From contig JAJYFW010000164.1 of assembly GCA_021785335.1 (NCBI GenBank), positions 1-5,348 on the forward strand: a stretch of DNA of 5,348 nucleotides, in the 5' to 3' direction. Both the position numbers and the translations under genes were made by a program. This document shows positions 1 to 5,004 of this stretch, one piece after another. The notes beneath the pieces are model-generated. The model was not told where the DNA came from. It worked only from the letters and a program-made list of their open reading frames with translations, and searched no databases. This stretch comes from Pseudomonadota bacterium (GTDB taxonomy: Bacteria > Pseudomonadota > Alphaproteobacteria > Acetobacterales > Acetobacteraceae). The stretch's first letter is position 1. Each line of letters opens with the position of its first letter.

Positions 1-240
1 GGAGATGCCGAAATTACCCTCGAGCAGCCCGCCGGCCCAGCGCAGGTATTGCTGCCACAGCGGCAGGTCGAGCCCCATCTGGTGCCTGAGCGCGGCGAGC
101 GTGGACTTCGTCGCCCCGGTGCCCAGCATCAGCAGCGCCGGGTCGCCGGGCAGCACGTTCATGACCACGAACACCACCAGCGAGGCCGCGACGAGCATCA
201 CGGCCAGCCCCAGCAGCCGGCGCAGCAGGAACCGGGTCAA
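1..240 (-). CDS. ABC transporter permease, DppB/OppB type (N-terminal 80 residues, cut by window edge)
   Basis: This is the N-terminal part of an inner-membrane permease for a peptide/oligopeptide/nickel-class ABC importer, which would form the channel with a DppC-type partner outside the window. The 80 visible residues open with a basic stretch (TRFLLRRLLG), then one hydrophobic helix (about residues 11-30). Next comes the family's conserved PGDPA motif (31-35), then the periplasmic segment with HQMGLDLPLWQQYLRW (53-68) and the GNFGIS-type motif (75-80) typical of DppB/OppB N-termini. I chose the TTG at 240. It is the only usable start before an in-frame stop upstream, and it gives the standard family N-terminus; an ATG/GTG pair at residues 14-15 would remove the basic cytoplasmic segment. 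No clear Shine-Dalgarno is visible. The gene begins 31 bases after the solute-binding protein stop, so it is very likely co-transcribed and perhaps translationally coupled. The family is secure; the substrate is unknown. Confidence 0.88.
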   Translation of the reverse strand, partial: MTRFLLRRLLGLAVMLVAASLVVFVVMNVLPGDPALLMLGTGATKSTLAALRHQMGLDLPLWQQYLRWAGGLLEGNFGIS

Positions 241-271
241 AGTCGGCGAGCAGTCGGTCTGGCGAAGGCGC

Positions 272-1747
272 TTATTTTGCCCAGCTCATCTGGCTCACGA
301 TGTCGACGGTGATGAGCATGTTCTTCCACATGCCGCGCAGGTTGGCGTTCCACACGCCGATCTTGGGCAGCGCGCAGAGGAAGATGTTGGGCTCGTCCTT
401 CGCCAGCTTGCGCTGCAGGTCACCCCAGAGCTGGAGCTGCTGCTTCGGGTCGGTCGCCGCCTGGTACCTGGCGAACAGCGCGTCGTAGGCCTTGTTGTGA
501 TAGTTCCAGTAATAGGCCGGGTTCGCGTACTGGTAGAGGTCGCGCGGCTCGACATGGGCGATGATCGTCGCCTCGTAGTCCTTGTGCGTGAACGCCTGGG
601 ACAGCCACTGCGCCCACTCCACATCCACCAGCTTCACCTTGATGCCCACCTGGCCGAGCATCGCCGCGATCACCTCGCCGCCGCGCCGCGCGTAGGGCGG
701 GGGCGGCAGCAGCATGGTCATGGAGAAGCCGTGCGGATAGCCGGCCTCGGCCAACAGCTTCTTCGCCATCGCCGGGTTGTACGGGTAGGTGTTGGCGAGA
801 TCGACATAGCCCGCGTCGCCCGGCACGTCGTGGCTGCCGATGGGCGTGCCGTAGCCGTTCAGCACCGACTGGTTATAGGCGCCCTTGTCGATCGCGTAGG
901 CCATGGCGCGGCGAACCAGCAGGTTGTCGAACGGCTTCTTCGCCTCGTTCAGCGAGATGATGATCTTGCCGCTGGTGTTGCCGATGACGACGTCGAGCTT
1001 CTTGTCCTGGCGCAGCTGCGGCACGGCTTCCGGCGCCGGGAACAGCGTGAACGCGTCGAGGTTGCCGGCCAGCATCGCCGCCGTCGCCGCCGCGGGGTCG
1101 GCGATGAAGCGGAAGGTCGCGGTCGCGATCGGCGGCGCCTTGCCGGAATATTTCGGGTTGCGCACCAGCGTGATGTGGTCGCCCTTCACCCAGGTGCCGA
1201 GCTTGTAGGGGCCGGTGCCGACGGGGTCCGTCTTGTTGCTCGCGGCCGACTTGGAGCCGACCATCACCGCCGCCGGCATCGCCATGCCGAACAGGAAGCT
1301 CGCGGTCGGCTGCTTCAGCGTCACCACCGCCGTCTCCGCGTTCGGGCAGGCGACGCTGGCGATGGGCGCGAACAGCGCCTTCTGCGGGTTGACGCTGTCC
1401 TTGGCGCGCGCGCGGTTGAGGCTGAACTTCACCGTCGTGCAGTCGAACGGCTCGCCGTCGCTGAACACCACGCCGTGCGCGAGGTTGAACGTGTAGGTCC
1501 GCCCGTTCTTGGACAGCGACCAGGATGTGGCGAGCGAGGGCACCACCTGCCCCGCCGCGTCGATCTGCGTCAGCCCCTGGAAGATGTTCTGGTAGGTCAC
1601 CTCGCCGATGGCGGCGGCCGCACCGGCGGTGGGGTCGAGGATCGGCGGTTCCAGCGTCATGCCGATGCTGATGCTGTCCTTCGCCTGGGCCGGGACGACG
1701 CAGGCCGCGACGGCCAGTGCCGCGAGAGCCGGGATGATGGCGCGCAT
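272..1747 (-). CDS. ABC transporter substrate-binding protein, family 5 (peptide/oligopeptide/nickel class)
   Basis: This is a periplasmic ligand-binding protein of the SBP_bac_5 family, which captures solute and delivers it to the DppB-type permease encoded just downstream. It has 491 residues, a normal family length. Residues 1-22 form a signal peptide with a signal-peptidase I site AQA|KD; Cys16 sits in a VAAC sequence that loosely resembles a lipobox, so a lipoprotein form is possible. Family landmarks run in order: EPPILDP (33-39), the signature FSDGEPFDCTTVKFSLNRA (95-113), VGTGPYKL (176-183), RNPKYSG (196-202), VRRAMAYAIDK (278-288), NPAMAKKLLAEAGYP (324-338) and IKVKLVDVEWAQW (369-381). 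The mature protein keeps Cys103, Cys134 and Cys458; the first two could form a disulfide. The ATG at 1747 is supported by GGAGG at 1755-1759, seven bases upstream. Dipeptides, oligopeptides, nickel, opines or glutathione are all possible ligands; the sequence does not decide. Confidence 0.93.
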   Translation of the reverse strand: MRAIIPALAALAVAACVVPAQAKDSISIGMTLEPPILDPTAGAAAAIGEVTYQNIFQGLTQIDAAGQVVPSLATSWSLSKNGRTYTFNLAHGVVFSDGEPFDCTTVKFSLNRARAKDSVNPQKALFAPIASVACPNAETAVVTLKQPTASFLFGMAMPAAVMVGSKSAASNKTDPVGTGPYKLGTWVKGDHITLVRNPKYSGKAPPIATATFRFIADPAAATAAMLAGNLDAFTLFPAPEAVPQLRQDKKLDVVIGNTSGKIIISLNEAKKPFDNLLVRRAMAYAIDKGAYNQSVLNGYGTPIGSHDVPGDAGYVDLANTYPYNPAMAKKLLAEAGYPHGFSMTMLLPPPPYARRGGEVIAAMLGQVGIKVKLVDVEWAQWLSQAFTHKDYEATIIAHVEPRDLYQYANPAYYWNYHNKAYDALFARYQAATDPKQQLQLWGDLQRKLAKDEPNIFLCALPKIGVWNANLRGMWKNMLITVDIVSQMSWAK

Positions 1748-1754
1748 GAAACCC

Positions 1755-1759
1755 CCTCC
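1755..1759 (-). promoter_or_regulatory. Shine-Dalgarno of the solute-binding protein gene
   Basis: The minus strand reads GGAGG, inside the longer run GGAGGGGG, seven bases before the ATG at 1747. This is a strong site. It fixes the start and agrees with a signal peptide beginning at that codon. Confidence 0.8.
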
Positions 1760-1789
1760 GTTTGCCCCACTGCATCAGCACGGCGGCGC

Positions 1790-1825
1790 CCGGTCAAGCG
1801 GCGGGTCAAGCGGCGGGTCAGGCGC
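1790..1825. repeat. 12-bp tandem repeat, three units, between two minus-strand genes
   Basis: Three consecutive 12-base units read CCGGTCAAGCGG, CGGGTCAAGCGG and CGGGTCAGGCGC on the plus strand. The first two differ at one position; the third has diverged at two to three positions. On the minus strand two units give TTGACC and the third gives CTGACC, so TTGAC-like hexamers repeat at 12-base spacing ahead of the solute-binding protein gene. The repeat lies in the 108-base gap between the stop of the 378-residue protein gene and the start of the binding protein gene, 43 bases from the latter. It could be a regulator-binding or promoter element, or slippage in GC-rich DNA. The repeat is directly visible; its function is unknown. 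Confidence 0.75.
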
Positions 1826-1855
1826 AAGGCCGGGCGAACCCGCGGCGGGCGCGAC

Positions 1856-2992
1856 CTAGCGGGAGGGTTCGTCCACCTCGCAGTCATAGGCGCCGGCGCG
1901 GATCTCCTCGCGGATGCGCGCCTCCGTTTCCGGATCGGCAGCATTGAACCAGAGGCTCGGCGAACTCCCCGCCGGACAGGCGGTATAGAGCCACCCGGCC
2001 TGCCGCGCCTGCGCCGCACTCAGCCCGGTGGCGAAGAACCCGCCCGGCTTCACCGCCGCCTCGACGACGGGCGCGTCGCCGGCCCTGAAGCGGACCGCGA
2101 CCGCCGCGCCGCAGGTGTTGTGCGCGCCGAACGCGCCGCCGCGCGATGTCCATTCCAGGCACGGTTCCATATTCGGCCCCACGCCCGGCGTGGCGGGGCA
2201 CATGTCGTAGTAGAGCGCCTTGCTGATGAGCTCGATCGCGACCGCGCCCCTTTGCTGCTCGGGATGCGCGCGGACGAACGCCAGCAGCGCCTTGCGCGCC
2301 TCTGCTGTCGTGGCCGCGGGCGTAAGGCAGGGGCGAAGCCGGTGCGCGTCGTGCGATATCATCAGGTAGGCGCCGAACATGTCCGTCGCGTCGCCCAGCC
2401 CCAGCGTGTACGCGTCCGCCGTCCCGTTGCGCGGATCCAGCGCGATCGGCTCGGCAATCGCGCTCTGGGCCCACGCGTTGTAACCCTGGCAATAGGCGGC
2501 GTCGTGTTGCTTGCCCGGCATGCAGTGGCCCAGCGTCTCGCGCAGCAGGCCTGGCGCCTTCGCGAGCGCCGCGGCGTTGCGTTGTTCCTGCCGGGCCAGG
2601 TCCTCGGGCGTGGGCGCGCGCGGCGGCGCCGCGCCGGCGGCGAGCGTCTCCAGCACCTGGCGCTTCCTTGCCTCGGCATCCCTGGCGCCGGCGCAGAACG
2701 ACTGCTCGGCGTGCGTGTGCAGGCCGCAGGCGAAGTGGAGCTGCCAGAACAGGACCACGCCGCGCAGATAGCCGTCGCAGTACTCGCTCTTTTGCAGGTC
2801 CGCCGCGTTGCAGAGATCCACGAAGACGCCGGCCGGGATGGCGTCGCCGCCGGGGGGGCGTATCTGCTGCAGCGACCGCGGCTGCGCGGCGGCCGGCGCG
2901 CCGCCCAGGGCCCACGCCGCGCCCGCCAGCAGCAGGGCCGCTGGAAGCGCCAGGCGAAATCGAGCCGGGAAGATCCCCATCGGGATGCTCAA
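1856..2992 (-). CDS. Secreted cysteine-rich protein with Rap1a/Tai-like domain(s), function unknown
   Basis: This is a 378-residue exported protein. Residues 1-36 form a signal peptide (basic start, hydrophobic core LALPAALLLAGAAWAL, AAA|Q cleavage). The mature part holds 12 cysteines, an even number that suits periplasmic disulfides. Residues 157-265 follow the Rap1a immunity layout: Cys157, Cys168 followed by QGY, Cys222 in PCLTP, then FVRAHPEQ (239-246), a helix ending in ISKALYYDMC (256-265). Residues 61-100 (Cys61, Cys72 followed by DGYLRGVV, Cys89, Cys100) look like a shorter copy of the first half of the same domain. A third module (about 278-371) contains NTCG (292-295), KPGGFF (315-320), GWLYTACP (333-340) and a terminal YDC. 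The TTG start is preferred over the ATG at 2980, because AAGGA at 2999-3003 is six bases from the TTG and 18 from the ATG. Rap1a is an immunity protein for a type VI effector in Serratia, but no effector or secretion gene is visible here, so an immunity role is not claimed. Confidence 0.82.
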   Translation of the reverse strand: MSIPMGIFPARFRLALPAALLLAGAAWALGGAPAAAQPRSLQQIRPPGGDAIPAGVFVDLCNAADLQKSEYCDGYLRGVVLFWQLHFACGLHTHAEQSFCAGARDAEARKRQVLETLAAGAAPPRAPTPEDLARQEQRNAAALAKAPGLLRETLGHCMPGKQHDAAYCQGYNAWAQSAIAEPIALDPRNGTADAYTLGLGDATDMFGAYLMISHDAHRLRPCLTPAATTAEARKALLAFVRAHPEQQRGAVAIELISKALYYDMCPATPGVGPNMEPCLEWTSRGGAFGAHNTCGAAVAVRFRAGDAPVVEAAVKPGGFFATGLSAAQARQAGWLYTACPAGSSPSLWFNAADPETEARIREEIRAGAYDCEVDEPSR

Positions 2993-2998
2993 TGGCCG

Positions 2999-3003
2999 TC
3001 CTT
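2999..3003 (-). promoter_or_regulatory. Shine-Dalgarno deciding a TTG start
   Basis: The minus strand reads AAGGA (inside GGAAGGA) six bases before the TTG at 2992. The next candidate, ATG at 2980, would have an 18-base spacer. This supports the TTG as the true start of the Rap1a-like gene. Confidence 0.6.
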
Positions 3004-3069
3004 CCGCCGCAGCATAGCGCGGGCGCGGCGCGGCTGGAAGGAACCGGCGCCCCTCGCCTATCCTGCCCC

Positions 3070-3094
3070 CGCCCTCGCGACGCGCGGGAGGGCG
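3070..3094 (+). promoter_or_regulatory. Hairpin just upstream of the aminotransferase ribosome binding site
   Basis: GCCCTC (3071-3076) pairs with GAGGGC (3088-3093), and C3070 can pair with G3094. An inner GCG/CGC pairing closes a 3-base loop with a 2-base bulge. The structure ends five bases before the Shine-Dalgarno AGGGGAG (3099-3105). It could affect translation or be chance folding in GC-rich DNA. Confidence 0.3.
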
Positions 3095-3098
3095 CCAC

Positions 3099-3105
3099 AG
3101 GGGAG
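3099..3105 (+). promoter_or_regulatory. Shine-Dalgarno of the aminotransferase gene
   Basis: AGGGGAG lies nine bases before the ATG at 3115. This picks that ATG over the long upstream open frame, which has no family similarity before this point. Confidence 0.75.
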
Positions 3106-3114
3106 CACAACGAC

Positions 3115-4053
3115 ATGACCGGGGCGACGCAGCCGCAATGGGCCTGGATGAACGGCGCCTTCATCCCCTACGACCAGTGCCGGCTGCATGTGCGCACCCA
3201 GGCCGTTGCGCTTGCCGCATCGGTGTTCGAGGGCGTGCGCGCCTACTGGAACCCGGGCGAGCAGCAGCTCTACAGCTTCGCGCTCGACCGCCACATCGCG
3301 CGGCTGCGGGAGTCGATGAAGATCGTGCGCATGCGTACCGAGATCCCCGCGGATTTCGGAGCGATCTGCAACGAGTTACTGAGGCGGAACGGTTTCCACG
3401 AGGACGTGCACTACATGCCCACCGCCTATCTCGGCGTGCCGGAGGGCAACGTGGCGATGGGCCCGACGACCGAGGAGGGCCTGTTCATCACCGCCGTCGC
3501 CCGCCCGCCCGGAAAGGCGCTCGACGCCGGCAAGCAGGTCTGCGTGAGTTCGTGGCGCCGCATCGCCGACGAGAGCGTGCCGCCGCGCGTCAAGGCCGCC
3601 GGCAACTACCAGAACGGGCGGCTGGCGCTGCACCAGGCCTGGGCGGACGGCTACGACGACGCGATCCTGCTCAACACCGGCGGCACCGTGGCGGAGGCCG
3701 CGGGCTCCTGCCTGATGATGGTGCGCGGCGGCGAGGTCTGCACGCCGCCGGTCACCGCCGGCATCCTCGAGAGCATCACCCGCTCCGTGCTGATCCGCCT
3801 GTTCGAGGAAAAGCTCGGCCGGCGCGTGGCGGAGCGCGAGATCGACCGCACCGAGCTTTACGTCGCCGACGAGGTTTTTCTCTGTGGCAGCGGGCAGGAG
3901 GTGGTGCCGGTGGTCTCCGTCGATCGCCTGCCCGTCGGCGCGGGCCGCAAGGGCCCGGTCACCGCCGCCATCCAGGACGCGTATTTCCGCGTCGCGCGGG
4001 GGCAGGACAACGCGCACCCGGAATGGCGCTCGGCGGTCTATCCGCCTGGGTGA
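3115..4053 (+). CDS. ilvE: Branched-chain amino acid aminotransferase-type enzyme (fold-type IV PLP)
   Basis: This cytoplasmic PLP enzyme belongs to the family that transfers the amino group between Leu/Ile/Val and 2-oxoglutarate. It has 312 residues, the usual IlvE length. Visible landmarks are SVFEGVRAYWN (36-46), RHIARLRES (59-67, with the phosphate-contacting Arg65), KAAGNY (160-165, Lys160 being the Schiff-base lysine), VAEAAGSC (192-199, Glu194 being the PLP-nitrogen glutamate), GILESITR (216-223), ADEVFLCGS (251-259) and GPVTAAIQ (280-287). Three pocket positions differ from E. coli IlvE by hand alignment: Tyr31 is Leu33, and Tyr95 and Arg97 of the YIRP motif are His99 and Met101. The ALHYG motif before VFEG has become AVALAAS. 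The enzyme may therefore prefer another amino acid or amine donor. It is transcribed alone and diverges from the Rap1a-like gene. The fold is secure; the substrate is only probable. Confidence 0.88.
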   Translation: MTGATQPQWAWMNGAFIPYDQCRLHVRTQAVALAASVFEGVRAYWNPGEQQLYSFALDRHIARLRESMKIVRMRTEIPADFGAICNELLRRNGFHEDVHYMPTAYLGVPEGNVAMGPTTEEGLFITAVARPPGKALDAGKQVCVSSWRRIADESVPPRVKAAGNYQNGRLALHQAWADGYDDAILLNTGGTVAEAAGSCLMMVRGGEVCTPPVTAGILESITRSVLIRLFEEKLGRRVAEREIDRTELYVADEVFLCGSGQEVVPVVSVDRLPVGAGRKGPVTAAIQDAYFRVARGQDNAHPEWRSAVYPPG

Positions 4054-4105
4054 GACACACCGGCTGATGTGCGCCTCGGGCACAAATGTCTGTTCACGGG
4101 AAACG

Positions 4106-4129
4106 CGGTCGCCCCATTGAGCGCGACCG
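4106..4129. terminator. Possible hairpin downstream of the aminotransferase gene
   Basis: CGGTCGC (4106-4112) pairs perfectly with GCGACCG (4123-4129) across a 10-base loop, 53 bases after the stop. There is no following T-run, so it is not a classical intrinsic terminator. It may stabilise the transcript end or be chance in GC-rich sequence. Confidence 0.3.
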
Positions 4130-4570
4130 GGCCCGGCTGCCTGCCGCCCATTTCGGTCGCCGGCGTGGCTCGGGCCGCGCCCGATGGCGGACGACGCATC
4201 CCGGCACCGTGCCGGTCGAGATGGGTGGGGAGCCGCCCGTCCGCTTCCGGAGTTGCATGCTGAATACCGGTGATTCGGTGACGGCCGAAGCTACGCGAAA
4301 AGCCGCGTGCCACTTTGGATTCCCGAGGACCACCGCGCGCATGCCTACCGCAGTAACGTCCTTTGAACCAGCATTTTAGCCTGGCACACACCAGCGATCG
4401 GGCCAAAGTCAGGGGTAGGTCCAAAGCCCCCAATGAACTGGCAATACCTCGGACCACTCAAGGGGGGGCGACCAATGCTAGCGTCTCCGCGCAGATGCCG
4501 AAGGGGATCGACCTGATGCAGCGCATAATGGCGCACATGCTGGACCAACAGTGGATCATGGCCCGGTTGC

Positions 4571-4604
4571 ACAACGGTAAGTGGCCATTGTGCGGTTGCC
4601 GCAC
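4571..4604. other. Two overlapping hairpins in the low-GC intergenic stretch
   Basis: ACAACGG (4571-4577) can pair with CCATTGT (4585-4591) with one mismatch and a 7-base loop. GTGCGG (4590-4595) pairs perfectly with CCGCAC (4599-4604) around a TTG loop. They share two bases and so compete partly. A T-rich but broken tract, TGTTAGTT, follows on the plus strand. This could be a weak terminator or RNA element; nothing else supports a function. Confidence 0.25.
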
Positions 4605-4742
4605 TGTTAGTTGGGTCCGCAGCAGATGGTTAGGGGTTCGCCTCGTTCAAAGAGAACGGCTTGATCCCTGGCGCCGTGCCGCCGCCGTCTGAAGCAGAAA
4701 GAGAAGCCACCTACGTAGCGTTCGATGCTCTATCGTCGGTCC

Positions 4743-4952
4743 ATGATGGGAGGCTCTGGATTGGGCCACTGGGCTTTCTTGCTGCTGATAGTAATCCCGC
4801 TGATCTATCCGATTAGCCGGATCCTTGGGCGGATGGGTTTGTCGCCCGTTTGGGCGATCATCGCGCTTATGCCGCTCGTGAACCTGGTCGCGCTTTGGGT
4901 ACCGGCATTTATCGACTGGCCGGCCCGTCGCGGTTCGGCCTCCGGCATGTAG
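4743..4952 (+). CDS. Small membrane protein with two transmembrane helices, function unknown
   Basis: Starting at the ATG at 4743 the product has 69 residues. A short N-terminus (MMGGSGLGHW) leads into helix one (about AFLLLIVIPLIYPI), a polar turn (SRILGRMGLSP) and helix two (about WAIIALMPLVNLVALWVPAF), then a short charged tail after IDWPARR. The pattern of a helix, an RILxRxG-type turn, and a second helix ending in PLVNLxxLWVxAFxxWP is common in small conserved bacterial inner-membrane proteins of no known role. The start is uncertain: in-frame ATGs lie at 4725, 4743 and 4746, and none has a strong Shine-Dalgarno. I prefer 4743 because it leaves the shortest extension before the first helix. 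Codon use is less GC-biased than in the aminotransferase gene. It converges on the oxidoreductase gene with 52 bases between their stops. Confidence 0.68.
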   Translation: MMGGSGLGHWAFLLLIVIPLIYPISRILGRMGLSPVWAIIALMPLVNLVALWVPAFIDWPARRGSASGM

Positions 4953-4970
4953 CCGCGGTTTCCCCCGCGG
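4953..4970. terminator. Possible bidirectional hairpin between convergent genes
   Basis: CCGCGG (4953-4958) and CCGCGG (4965-4970) form a 6-bp all-GC stem around TTTCCC, directly after the small membrane protein stop and 34 bases from the oxidoreductase stop. The position between convergent genes suits a shared terminator, but neither side has a T-run, so the call is tentative. Confidence 0.35.
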
Positions 4971-5004
4971 TGGCGCGTCGACGCCCTTCAATTCTGACTT
5001 TGGG

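Larger units (their letters stand above)
2993..3114. promoter_or_regulatory. Divergent intergenic region carrying the promoters of both flanking genes
   Basis: These 122 bases lie between the divergently transcribed Rap1a-like gene (minus) and aminotransferase gene (plus), so both promoters should be here unless transcription starts farther away. I cannot place a convincing -35/-10 pair. TATCCT at 3059-3064 is a weak -10 candidate for the plus strand without a good -35. No leader peptide rich in Leu, Ile or Val is visible, so classical branched-chain attenuation is not supported. Confidence 0.5.
4054..4742. other. Stretch of about 690 bases without a recognisable gene; GC falls part way through
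   Basis: No frame on either strand gives a protein I recognise. The open frames of 60-140 codons lack a convincing ribosome site or family motif. The left half (to about 4250) is still GC-rich, like the genes before it; from about 4300 GC drops. I counted 60% in 4381-4440 and 55% in 4501-4560, against 78% in 3901-3960. The best remaining candidate is an open plus-strand frame at 4363-4692, but its sequence looks random and ends in an Arg-rich tail. I found no paired inverted repeats, tRNA or transposase motif. It may be a decayed mobile element or an old insertion junction. Confidence 0.5.

Noticed and set aside
873..1781. A 302-codon minus-strand frame overlapping the binding protein gene
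   Set aside because: It is a shifted-frame shadow with low-complexity Arg/Gly/Ala content, while the overlapping frame has clear SBP_bac_5 motifs and a strong ribosome site.
2993..3114. Branched-chain amino acid attenuator with leader peptide
   Set aside because: A hairpin is present, but no short frame with runs of Leu, Ile or Val codons and no terminator with a T-run were found.
5..3118. A 1037-codon open frame on the plus strand covering most of the left half
   Set aside because: It runs antisense to the permease, binding protein and Rap1a-like genes. Its product is Arg/Ala/Gly/His-rich with no family motif. Such long antisense frames are a by-product of strong G/C third-position bias.
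1884..3164. A 426-codon minus-strand frame overlapping the Rap1a-like gene and the divergent intergenic region
   Set aside because: It is low-complexity and Arg-rich and lacks a coherent signal peptide. The competing frame has a signal peptide, cysteine motifs and a Shine-Dalgarno.
3138..4067. Alternative frames within the aminotransferase gene (309 codons plus, 235 codons minus at 3376-4083)
   Set aside because: Both are shadows of a gene with an intact PLP-enzyme motif series.
4038..4457. A 139-codon minus-strand frame crossing the end of the aminotransferase gene
   Set aside because: It has no ribosome site or family motif, and it overlaps the end of a well-supported gene.
4054..4742. 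Insertion sequence or tRNA gene in the long gap
   Set aside because: I found no terminal inverted repeats with flanking duplication, no transposase catalytic motif and no cloverleaf with a TTCGANNC arm. Only the composition change remains.
4647..4991. A 114-codon minus-strand frame antisense to the small membrane protein
   Set aside because: It is polar, low-complexity sequence without motifs, whereas the plus strand encodes two clean hydrophobic helices.
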